DNA from: Eubacteriales bacterium
GTDB taxonomy: Bacteria; Bacillota; Clostridia; JAQUNY01
Length of the DNA: 6,150 nucleotides
Assembly: GCA_028717405.1 (NCBI GenBank)
Contig: JAQUNY010000105.1
Coordinates: 1-6,150, forward strand
Reading direction: 5' to 3'
The notes below the pieces were generated by a model. That model saw only the letters and a program-made list of their open reading frames with translations, had not been told where the DNA came from and did no database searches. The translations under genes and the position numbers were made by a program. Positions 1 to 6,107 of the stretch are shown here, piece by piece. The stretch's first letter is position 1; the number at the start of each line of letters is the position of its first letter.

Positions 1-1211
1 CTGTCCTGTCCGTTCCACGAAAATGGCACAGGAAGCCAGCTGTTTAATAAGGTGCCTTTATCGGTAGTTGACAGGTCTATAACCGTCCATGGAGGCATAT
101 GACCAAGCAAAAGCCTTGTGGCATCCAGAGGCCCGAGAGTCAACTCGGCTTCACGGTCTGTGCGGGAACAGCTCCCTTTGTTTCCTCTAACTTGCATTAT
201 GATGCTTCCATAGCCTTCAATGCCGAGTACAAAGCTGCCGTCCGGCAGATCATCCATCCGGGATTTCATCTCGATAAGAGCATTTATTATGCCTGCCCAA
301 TTTTTTATACAAAAACTGCTTGCGGCGGAGACGGAAACACTTTCACATATTTGTCCAAGCAGACGGCAATACTGCCGGTCCCAGGGAGCAAGGTCCAGTC
401 TGACTGAATCAAGATTGTTCTGAATTACCCAGGAAAAGAGGATGGTGATGAAATCATCTGCATTGTCTGCAAATATTTCGGCCAGCATATTGCGGTTTTC
501 AGATGCGACAATATAACCTGTCATTTTCTCGTTTTCATCCAGTGCTGCCCATGGGGCCATAAGCCATGCCTTTGTGGTCAGATAGAAGTCTTCAGGGGAT
601 TCACGCTCGACAAAAAAGACCTGTTTATTAAACATTTCCTGTGCCTTAGTCAGGTATTCCAAGCTGTCCGGGCTGATTGGCACAAAGCTGAGCCGGCGCG
701 GCAAATAATTACTCAAACTTAAAATATTTCTTTTAGTCAGCTGGTATGTATATTTTGTGCCTGCAGGTTCAAATCCATATCTTTCGTAACGCTGCCGCAG
801 TCCTCCCAGACGTGCCGCATCCGCCGCCAGTCTGTCAAGCTCTTTTATAGCGGCCGACATAAGGCATTTCATGTGTCCCATATTTCTGTAATCAGGATGA
901 GTTGCCACATTCCCAACAGTATAAAACATGAAAGAGTGCCTGCCTATCCTTGTCTTAAGGGGATATATACCGACTATTGAGCACAGTTTGCCGTCTTCTG
1001 CCCGGCATGCCAGATGTCTTCCCATGTGGATGTCGTCGCGCTTCCACATTTTAGGAAGGCTTATTTCAAATGAAGGCCTGGTGCTGCCGTTGCCATGGAA
1101 TGAAAGGTTAAGCAGCCCGAGTGCTTCATCATAGTCTTTGGCTGTGAGTTTTTCTATATTTATATCAACATTCATCTTCATATCTGCAGTAACATTAGTA
1201 TTTGTATCCAT
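1..1211 (-). CDS. Eis-like GNAT family N-acetyltransferase, 3' end cut by window edge
   Basis: Reading the minus strand from the ATG at 1211 gives 403 uninterrupted codons that leave the window at position 1. Residues about 19-160 form a GNAT fold: the acetyl-CoA loop is VATHPDYRNMGHMKCLM (102-118), with R109-x-x-G112 as the pyrophosphate-binding core, followed by LGGLRQRYERYGFEPAG (135-151), typical of clostridial Eis-like enzymes. Residues about 170-300 fit the second, degenerate GNAT-like domain, and about 305-403 a C-terminal SCP2/sterol-carrier-like domain ending near LPVPFSWNGQD. Family members are about 390-420 residues long, so probably only the last few residues are missing. The likely role is cytoplasmic transfer of acetyl from acetyl-CoA to an amine; the substrate cannot be told from sequence. 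AGGTG (plus-strand 1221-1225) lies 9 nt before the chosen ATG; the in-frame ATGs at codons 11 and 13 lack such a site. The gene is divergent from everything to its right. Confidence 0.85.
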   Translation of the reverse strand, partial: MDTNTNVTADMKMNVDINIEKLTAKDYDEALGLLNLSFHGNGSTRPSFEISLPKMWKRDDIHMGRHLACRAEDGKLCSIVGIYPLKTRIGRHSFMFYTVGNVATHPDYRNMGHMKCLMSAAIKELDRLAADAARLGGLRQRYERYGFEPAGTKYTYQLTKRNILSLSNYLPRRLSFVPISPDSLEYLTKAQEMFNKQVFFVERESPEDFYLTTKAWLMAPWAALDENEKMTGYIVASENRNMLAEIFADNADDFITILFSWVIQNNLDSVRLDLAPWDRQYCRLLGQICESVSVSAASSFCIKNWAGIINALIEMKSRMDDLPDGSFVLGIEGYGSIIMQVRGNKGSCSRTDREAELTLGPLDATRLLLGHMPPWTVIDLSTTDKGTLLNSWLPVPFSWNGQD

Positions 1212-1262
1212 TTATATTTGCACCTGCCTTTGTATGTATGATATCTCATCAACCTGTTATAA

Positions 1263-1496
1263 ATGATTATACTGCAATTGTGCGAAATATTGCTGTATTT
1301 TGGATTACTTGTTATGAGTATCTCTCTTGTAGCTGCTTCTATATGGTTTATAGCGATTATTTTTCTCTATTTATTGTCGCGCTATGAAGAGAAACTCTTG
1401 CTGGCCAGGTTTGGCAGCGAATATGAGAGATATATGAAAGAAATCCCAATGTTTTTACCTTGGATCAGGGTCAATAGAAACAAAAAAACGGGATGA
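1263..1496 (+). pseudogene. C-terminal remnant of an isoprenylcysteine methyltransferase-like (ICMT/DUF1295-type) membrane protein
   Basis: This 77-codon frame encodes a hydrophobic span (about residues 9-38) and then the C-terminal signature of the ICMT/phospholipid methyltransferase superfamily: YEEKLLLARFGSEYERYMKE followed by IPMFLPW (about 41-67). Intact relatives are roughly 180-260 residues with several membrane spans and an HPxYxGE motif that helps bind S-adenosylmethionine. Here the stretch just before ILLYFG reads IILQLCE, which by eye aligns with HPLYLGE but has lost the His-Pro and Gly. A stop codon (1260-1262) directly precedes the ATG, no Shine-Dalgarno site is visible, and only about 50 bp separate it from the acetyltransferase start, leaving no room for the N-terminal half. 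I read it as a decayed fragment without activity. A small functional membrane protein is possible but less likely. Confidence 0.6.
1266..1271 (-). promoter_or_regulatory. Possible -10 element for the acetyltransferase gene
   Basis: The minus strand reads TATAAT here, a perfect match to the sigma-A -10 consensus, about 55 nt upstream of the acetyltransferase ATG. No convincing TTGACA-like -35 lies 16-18 nt further upstream, so this is a position-based guess. It overlaps the start of the methyltransferase remnant on the other strand. Confidence 0.3.
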
Positions 1497-1583
1497 ACTA
1501 AAAACAGTAAAACAGCCGGATAATGGATAGGTATCTGTATAATATTTTGCGGGCATTTGTTTTGTATGCAGGCACCTGTTTTA

Positions 1584-1612
1584 TTGACATCGAAATATTT
1601 CCAATATAACAT
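1584..1612 (+). promoter_or_regulatory. Sigma-A-type promoter upstream of the short ORF and lipoprotein gene
   Basis: A perfect -35 TTGACA (1584-1589) is followed either by TAACAT at 1607-1612 after 17 nt or by TATAAC at 1605-1610 after 15 nt. It points toward the 29-codon ORF at 1676 and the lipoprotein gene at 1876. No terminator is evident between, so one transcript could serve both. No equally good promoter was found closer to the lipoprotein start. Confidence 0.5.
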
Positions 1613-1664
1613 TAATGATAATGTATCAGTGATGCTAATACAGATATGAAATTACATATTGGAA
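1599..1664. repeat. 9-bp inverted repeat flanking the leader region
   Basis: TTCCAATAT (1599-1607) is perfectly complementary to ATATTGGAA (1656-1664), with 48 nt between that contain the smaller ACATTA/TAATGT dyad. The right arm ends 2 nt before the ribosome binding site of the 29-codon ORF. If transcription starts downstream of the left arm, the pair acts only at the DNA level. Confidence 0.35.
1609..1624. promoter_or_regulatory. Operator-like palindrome at the -10 / transcription start region
   Basis: ACATTA-ATGA-TAATGT is a perfect 6-bp inverted repeat with a 4-bp centre. It overlaps the proposed -10 and lies where transcription would begin. An AT-rich 16-bp dyad in this place fits the binding site of a dimeric repressor, but no regulator gene is in the window and AT-rich dyads of this size also arise by chance. 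Confidence 0.3.
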
Positions 1665-1675
1665 TCGAGGAAAAC

Positions 1676-1765
1676 ATGGAAAAATTTAGGGAATATATTT
1701 TCAGCCTTGGCGCTGATTTGGCTGGATTTGCATGGCAGTCTGTCTTTTTACACAAAAATATTTAA
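1676..1765 (+). pseudogene. 29-codon ORF resembling the N-terminus of a 4Fe-4S/epoxyqueuosine reductase-like protein; truncated gene or leader peptide
   Basis: The ATG at 1676 is preceded by GAGGA (1667-1671) at close spacing, the best ribosome binding site on the plus strand here. The product begins MEKFREYIFSLGADLAGFA and stops at TAA 1763-1765 after 29 residues. The LGADLxGFA pattern resembles the first strand-helix unit at the N-terminus of clostridial QueG-like and related 4Fe-4S proteins, which normally continue for 200-350 residues. No cysteine cluster or continuation in any frame appears downstream. The simplest reading is a gene cut off after its first 20 or so codons with a random tail. 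Because the promoter and ribosome site look intact, it could also be translated as a leader peptide ahead of the lipoprotein gene. The family link is recalled by eye from a short match. Confidence 0.4.
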
Positions 1766-1848
1766 AATCAGCAATATCGGTTGTATAGTACCCAGGTGAG
1801 CATTTTAGAGACGAACATGTAAGAGTTGTTTGCCTGGTTGATTTTAAA
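1761..1848. repeat. Nested inverted repeats between the short ORF and the lipoprotein gene
   Basis: TTTAAAATCA (1761-1770) is perfectly complementary to TGATTTTAAA (1839-1848). Inside it, CCAGG (1792-1796) pairs with CCTGG (1833-1837). The outer left arm overlaps the stop codon of the 29-codon ORF and the outer right arm ends 27 nt before the first ATG of the lipoprotein gene. In RNA this could fold into a long interrupted stem. It is not followed by a T-run, so it does not look like a simple terminator, and it matches no riboswitch class I recognise. Confidence 0.4.
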
Positions 1849-1875
1849 ATGATCTTATTAATCAGAATATAAGAA

Positions 1876-3390
1876 ATGGAAGCGATGAAAATGATGGCTG
1901 TAAATAAGGATATAAAAAGAAATAGCATTATTTGGATTTTTAATTTATTGGCAGTTACTATAATAATCACATCAATAACAGCGTTGGCGCTGCTTGCCGG
2001 ATGTAGTGCCAAGAGCACGGTTGACGGGAATGTCAGTCCAGGTACCGCAAAAACACAGACCGGGGCATCAGCCGGGATCGATGGGGGCGGAGTTGAAAAC
2101 GGAGACGGGGACGAAGAGGCGGAGGGTGCAGGTGCTGAAATATATACTGCTGCTGTTACCATTTCAGATGAGAACTTAAATAACTCATTGTCTGAAACAG
2201 GCGAAAGCGATGGCGGGACCGGGACAGGGGAAGAAAATGCCTCGTGGGATGGGCAGCCGGGCGGAGAAGGGTCTTCATCCGGAGTCGAAGGATTTAGAAC
2301 AGCCCCTCCGGTGGGAGGAGAAAAGCCGCCCGAAAAAGAAGCCGGCAGTTCAGCGCTGGTTGTATACGGGACCGAGGCATTCAGAAAAGCCCTGGAAAAC
2401 CCTGGAGGAAGCAGCATCAAGCTCGGGAGCGACATTGTTTTTACGACCTCCACTGCATGTGACCTGGAATGTGGAGCGCTTATCGCCGGAGGAAATCATA
2501 TTATAGATTTGAATGGATTCACGATGCAGTATTCATATGTTGATAATTACAGAAACACCTGCGGGACTGTCGTTTATCTGCAAGGCGGCACTCTAACCAT
2601 AAACGGAGATGGCTATTGCATTGGTGGAAGGTTCGCATTTGAACATTCCGGACAGTTTACTTCAACTACAATAAATGGAGGAAATTACAGGGGAATTGAA
2701 GGCTGTGGTATGCGGCTGAGGAATGGAGTGACCATTATTAATGCCGGCGTTTTTTCTGGGCCTTTTGGAGGTGCTTTTCTTGAGGAGGGCTGTCTTGTCG
2801 ACATGACCGGGAATATCGGCAGATATGACCATAGAGGCGGTGCGTATATTAAAGGTGGGATACTCTATGGAAAATGTGTTTTAACAGCGCCGCTCAAGCT
2901 CGTTAACCTTACTGTTCCCTCAGGTTCATCAATTGATATAAGAGAGGGCGCTGTGCTGAATATTACCGGAGCATTATCCGGGAGAGAAGCTATAGGCATT
3001 CAATCAGGAATGCTGATTTCAGGCGGTGAAGGAGTAGTTTACGGCAGGACTGAACTTAAAGAATCAGTTTCCGTTAACAGGCTTACTGTTCAGGCTGGAG
3101 CGACATTGACTGTCAGATCGGGAGTGAGACTGACAGTCACAGGAAATGCAGTAAATAATGGGACTATTGACGTAATGGTCAGCGGAGTGCTTGATGTTAA
3201 AGGCTCTATAACAAACAACGGGTCAATCACCGGGCTAAAGCCGCCTGATGCACCTCAACCTGGAATATCATCCGGGCTATCAATGCCCGGAACATCACCG
3301 GATTTACAGCCCGGCATCACAACGCCTGTGAAAGAACCTGCGGCAACGCCTTATTCGCCGGCACCCGGCTCACCAACGCCGGGTTCATGA
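1876..3390 (+). CDS. Surface lipoprotein with acidic linker, beta-helix-like domain and Pro/Thr/Ser-rich tail
   Basis: This 504-residue protein starts with a basic region and a hydrophobic segment (about 18-40) ending in the lipobox LLAGC, which predicts lipidation at Cys43 and anchoring on the outer face of the membrane. Residues about 44-158 are a low-complexity Gly/Ser/Glu/Asp spacer. From about 160 to 452 there is a right-handed beta-helix-like pattern: an entry segment with IKLGSDIVF and HIIDLNGFTM, then rungs such as GGTLTINGDG, TTINGGNYRG, GVTIINAGVFSG, LTVQAGATLTVRSG and NNGTIDV. Seven cysteines (195, 199, 229, 248, 277, 306, 334) lie within it. Residues about 455-504 are Pro/Ser/Thr-rich with no LPxTG sorting signal. 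Such domains usually bind or cut polysaccharides or act as adhesins, but no catalytic motif is visible, so function is unknown. GGAAG (1878-1882) sits 8 nt before the in-frame ATG at codon 6 (1891), while the first ATG has no clear site; translation may start at 1891. It converges on the beta-helix/phosphoesterase gene. Confidence 0.85.
   Translation: MEAMKMMAVNKDIKRNSIIWIFNLLAVTIIITSITALALLAGCSAKSTVDGNVSPGTAKTQTGASAGIDGGGVENGDGDEEAEGAGAEIYTAAVTISDENLNNSLSETGESDGGTGTGEENASWDGQPGGEGSSSGVEGFRTAPPVGGEKPPEKEAGSSALVVYGTEAFRKALENPGGSSIKLGSDIVFTTSTACDLECGALIAGGNHIIDLNGFTMQYSYVDNYRNTCGTVVYLQGGTLTINGDGYCIGGRFAFEHSGQFTSTTINGGNYRGIEGCGMRLRNGVTIINAGVFSGPFGGAFLEEGCLVDMTGNIGRYDHRGGAYIKGGILYGKCVLTAPLKLVNLTVPSGSSIDIREGAVLNITGALSGREAIGIQSGMLISGGEGVVYGRTELKESVSVNRLTVQAGATLTVRSGVRLTVTGNAVNNGTIDVMVSGVLDVKGSITNNGSITGLKPPDAPQPGISSGLSMPGTSPDLQPGITTPVKEPAATPYSPAPGSPTPGS
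3107..3139. repeat. 10-bp perfect inverted repeat inside the lipoprotein gene
   Basis: TGACTGTCAG (3107-3116) and CTGACAGTCA (3130-3139) are perfect complements separated by 13 nt. The two arms encode consecutive LTV-containing beta-helix rungs, so part of the symmetry may come from repeated protein sequence. A stable mRNA hairpin is predicted. Confidence 0.5.
3363..3384 (+). terminator. GC-rich hairpin over the last codons of the lipoprotein gene
   Basis: ACCCGGC (3363-3369) pairs perfectly with GCCGGGT (3378-3384) around an 8-nt loop, ending 3 nt before the stop codon. No T-run follows directly, so it is not a canonical terminator alone. It could stabilise the 3' end or act together with the next hairpin. 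Confidence 0.3.
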
Positions 3391-3397
3391 ACATAAT

Positions 3398-3428
3398 TGC
3401 AGCAGCACCAGGCTGCATCTGTCTTTTT
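3398..3428 (+). terminator. Weak rho-independent terminator candidate after the lipoprotein gene
   Basis: TGCAGC (3398-3403) pairs with GCTGCA (3412-3417) around an 8-nt loop, and a run of five T follows at 3424-3428. The stem is short and the T-run starts 6 nt beyond it, so strength is doubtful. Its place 8 nt after the stop codon, between two convergent genes, supports a terminating role. An alternative pairing of GCTGC (3412-3416) with GCAGC (3429-3433) competes with it. Confidence 0.4.
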
Positions 3429-3489
3429 GCAGCATCAGGCTATACAGTACCAGGCTGATACCTTAACAGACCCTGGATCAGTAAATTTG

Positions 3490-6030
3490 TTATTTTACAG
3501 TGATTTTCAGGACATGGCCGGCATGCCCGTCATAAGGGTTACCTGTTAAGACATATTGTGGGATTGTCGAGTTTTCAATTCTTCCATCTTCATTTATATA
3601 TGTTGCCATGACCTCTGAATAAAAATCGCTGTGCCTGTGCCCGCAGAAAATGCCCCTTATGACATCTGCATTTGACGTAATAAGCTGGTATACTCTGAAG
3701 GAGTCGTCCAGTGCTGAGCCATAAGCACCTATACCGGTTTCGTAAAAGTTGAAAGTTTCCTTGTCATTCTTTCTTACAGCGATATTCTCTTTGTCGGCAG
3801 GATTGCGTGTGCATATTGGTTCATGCTCGAAAAGCAGGATGACATATCCTTTTTCTCTTGCTGTTTTTATATCGTCCAGCAGCATGTCAGCCTGCGAAGC
3901 CCAGTATTTGCCGCAACCGTTGTCAAGCTGTATTACCATTACCCTGTCTTTGAGCACCTTTGATGTATAGAAAATGTCATGTCTCCAGAAATCCTGAAGG
4001 ATAGCCTGTCTTGACTCCAGTGACGCAGGATCGATTACCGTGCCCTGCATTTTGCGGGTAATATCATGTCCGCCGAGGCTGATCAATGCGTTGGGATCAA
4101 TATCCCATACATACTTCTGAGTAAGCTCCATAGCGCCCCATGACAGGTAGTCCAGGGTATCCCCGGTTATTATTGTCTGGTCGGCATAGCTTGCGTACTC
4201 CATGGCCCTGATTGCGGACAAATAAGAAGCACCGCCCCTGAGCCACGTCCTGTGCTCGATGGTGCTCATTATTGAAGGATTTGCCTCTTCCATGTCTCTT
4301 TCGTTGACATAATTGAAATGCATGTCAGTTATTTGAACAATTGTAACTTCTTCGCCGTCATTTTTGCCCGTATCAAAAACGGCTTCCCTGACGTAAACAC
4401 CCGAATCGTTAAGCCTGTATATCCAGCTTGTCAGATTTTCGGGTGAACCGCATATAGTCCTTATGTCCTGTGCAAAATAGTCCTCCCGGCTTTTAAATAT
4501 GAATCTGACTTCGGCATCCTGTTCCCGTACATTGTTTTTAATGTGCGAAGTTATTCTGCTGTCATAAATGACATTCTCCGAAAGCTTCGAGCCGTATTTA
4601 CCGAAATTGCCGCCCATTATCTGTATATATGTGTTTTTTTCTGTCACAGGCAGGCTTTTCTGATCAGAAGCACTGATATGTATAAGCATTGCGCTGCTTC
4701 TGTCGAAAACATTATTTCTTATCACAAAATTTTCTGAAGTGTTCATATGATCCCAGCTTTTTATATGAGCGTAAGTACGGGTATCAGCTCTCTGATTTCC
4801 CCAGCCGAAACCGGCGAACCTGCAGATATTGCCTTCAATGACTATATCCGACATCATGCGTTCAGGCGAGGTCCCGTCGGCGGGAGCACCCAGATAATAT
4901 TCGATGGACCATGTGCAGTATTCAATCAGATTATTTTTATATCTGATGTTTTTCATAATTACATCTCCGGACGTCCCCGAGGAAAACTGATGAGTGATTC
5001 CCGCGTCATAAATCTGGTAAATGTAACAGCTGTCCACATAATATCCGTTACAGCTGCCGTAGATTTCTATTGCATTACCGTATCTTGCAACAACTCCGCT
5101 GTCTCTGACGGCAAGTATAGATCCCCCGATCCATCCCAGCTCACAATTGGTGACTGTCAGGCCGTTTCTGCTGCCGCTGCCTATTCCGTGGGAGCCTGTA
5201 TATTTTATGCAAAGATTGTCGATATGAACGTTGTCACCTGCTACTGAGATGACGTTCCCTCTGCAGCCAATTTCTATAGATTTATACATTTTTGCCGGGT
5301 TGCCTTTTTTATAATAAAGGTATAATTTTTTATCGCCGCCGACGCCGCTGTTGTGAGTAAATTCAAAATCATTTGATAAATCCTGTATTTTGCTTATTGC
5401 AGTGCCGGCATTATGGCTATGCTGCATAATGGCGGGATCATCAGTCAGTATTTTTTTAACGCCGTGGGCCTCACCGTCATTGAAAACTATAATACCCGGG
5501 TCGGTATCAAAAACGCGGTCGTATACATAAACATTCGGAATATCGGTAAGTTTCCATTTTTTGCTGTCGGCTGCGTTTTCATCAGAACCGTACAGGCATG
5601 GCTTGCTTCCACTGCCATATGCAGAATAGGTGACCCCTTCCTTTGCTTTCAGTGTTCCGCGAAAGATGCCCCCCCTCTCGAAGAGCACAGTGTCGCCTGC
5701 GGCAAGCTCTGCCTCCGTTACTTTATTCAGGGTCGACCATGCGTCTTTCAGGGATTTTCCGTCATTTGAATCCTTGCCGTTGTTTGAGACATAATATACT
5801 GTTCCTTCTGGGGTTATGTCTGTTTCTGAAGACAGGATCCTTTCTTTCATACTATCTGCAAGATTGTTGATTTCCGCAAGAAACGGGTAAGTGTCTGCTT
5901 TTCTGCTGGATTCCTGAGTTGACATGTCTGTTTTCTCTCCTTGGTTTAAGTATATCAAGTATGTGCCGGCTGCAGCCATTATCATTATTGTAACAGCCAG
6001 CAACATGGTTTTCAGAGCGCGTATTTTCAT
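3490..6030 (-). CDS. Membrane-anchored or secreted right-handed beta-helix protein fused to a calcineurin-like metallophosphoesterase
   Basis: The 846-residue product starts with a short basic segment and a hydrophobic helix (about 8-28) with no lipobox cysteine, so it is an uncleaved anchor or a signal peptide. From about 78 the pattern YYVSNNGKDSNDG and later AGDTVLFERGG is the usual opening of bacterial pectate lyase-like beta-helix proteins. Helix rungs run to about 500, for example VISVAGDNVHIDNLCIKYTG, NGLTVTNCELG and IVIEGNICRFAG. From about 560 a metallophosphoesterase domain carries D569-x-H571 (ITDMHF), G623-D624-x-x-D627, G653-G654-H655-D656, H736 (FEHEP) and G797-H798-R799-H800. 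These match the metal ligands and catalytic His of the calcineurin-like superfamily, except that the usual Asn of GNH is Gly654. The likely role is extracellular hydrolysis of a phosphoester or related bond by a domain carried on a glycan-binding or glycan-cleaving helix; the substrate is unknown. The plus strand CTCCCT (6038-6043), read as AGGGAG, gives a strong ribosome site 7 nt before the ATG. Confidence 0.88.
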   Translation of the reverse strand: MKIRALKTMLLAVTIMIMAAAGTYLIYLNQGEKTDMSTQESSRKADTYPFLAEINNLADSMKERILSSETDITPEGTVYYVSNNGKDSNDGKSLKDAWSTLNKVTEAELAAGDTVLFERGGIFRGTLKAKEGVTYSAYGSGSKPCLYGSDENAADSKKWKLTDIPNVYVYDRVFDTDPGIIVFNDGEAHGVKKILTDDPAIMQHSHNAGTAISKIQDLSNDFEFTHNSGVGGDKKLYLYYKKGNPAKMYKSIEIGCRGNVISVAGDNVHIDNLCIKYTGSHGIGSGSRNGLTVTNCELGWIGGSILAVRDSGVVARYGNAIEIYGSCNGYYVDSCYIYQIYDAGITHQFSSGTSGDVIMKNIRYKNNLIEYCTWSIEYYLGAPADGTSPERMMSDIVIEGNICRFAGFGWGNQRADTRTYAHIKSWDHMNTSENFVIRNNVFDRSSAMLIHISASDQKSLPVTEKNTYIQIMGGNFGKYGSKLSENVIYDSRITSHIKNNVREQDAEVRFIFKSREDYFAQDIRTICGSPENLTSWIYRLNDSGVYVREAVFDTGKNDGEEVTIVQITDMHFNYVNERDMEEANPSIMSTIEHRTWLRGGASYLSAIRAMEYASYADQTIITGDTLDYLSWGAMELTQKYVWDIDPNALISLGGHDITRKMQGTVIDPASLESRQAILQDFWRHDIFYTSKVLKDRVMVIQLDNGCGKYWASQADMLLDDIKTAREKGYVILLFEHEPICTRNPADKENIAVRKNDKETFNFYETGIGAYGSALDDSFRVYQLITSNADVIRGIFCGHRHSDFYSEVMATYINEDGRIENSTIPQYVLTGNPYDGHAGHVLKITVK

Positions 6031-6047
6031 GGCTGGTCTCCCTGTCT

Positions 6048-6107
6048 TATTATACTTCTATGTATTATACTTCTATATATTATACTTCTATGTATTATAC
6101 TTCTGCA
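6048..6107. repeat. Four tandem 15-bp repeats upstream of the beta-helix/phosphoesterase gene
   Basis: The unit TATTATACTTCTATG occurs head to tail at 6048-6062, 6063-6077 (last base A), 6078-6092 and 6093-6107 (last three bases GCA). The array fills exactly 60 bp and ends 4 bp from the ribosome binding site. Copies are identical over the first 12 bases, which suggests recent expansion by slippage or selection for the motif. Confidence 0.9.
6049..6099 (-). promoter_or_regulatory. Four repeated TATAAT -10 elements in the promoter region of the phosphoesterase gene
   Basis: On the minus strand each 15-bp repeat contains a perfect TATAAT, at plus coordinates 6049-6054, 6064-6069, 6079-6084 and 6094-6099. 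Start sites from the three distal copies would give leaders of about 27-57 nt including the ribosome site; the nearest copy would start within it. No good TTGACA -35 is placed at 16-18 nt for any copy, so an activator, or only one working copy, is likely. The array may instead be a set of protein-binding sites that resemble -10 boxes. Confidence 0.45.

Noticed and set aside
99..407. Open frame of 102 codons on the plus strand
   Set aside because: It is antisense to the acetyltransferase gene, whose minus-strand frame is continuous and has clear GNAT motifs.
1382..1612. Minus-strand frame of 76 codons opposite the methyltransferase remnant
   Set aside because: It overlaps the EEK...FGxEY signature on the other strand, has no recognised motif, and the plus-strand reading explains the region better.
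1766..1875. Riboswitch ahead of the lipoprotein gene
   Set aside because: The inverted repeats were compared by eye with common clostridial classes such as c-di-GMP and SAM riboswitches; no conserved core sequence was found.
1701..2453. Open frame of 250 codons on the minus strand opposite the lipoprotein start
   Set aside because: It lies antisense to the lipoprotein gene, and its Pro/Ser/Ala-rich composition is what the complement of the Gly/Glu/Ser-coding spacer would give. The lipoprotein frame has a signal peptide, lipobox and fold pattern; this one has no recognisable domain.
4747..5247. Open frame of 166 codons on the plus strand
   Set aside because: It is antisense within the beta-helix domain of the phosphoesterase gene, has no ribosome site and no family resemblance, and is best explained as a shadow frame.
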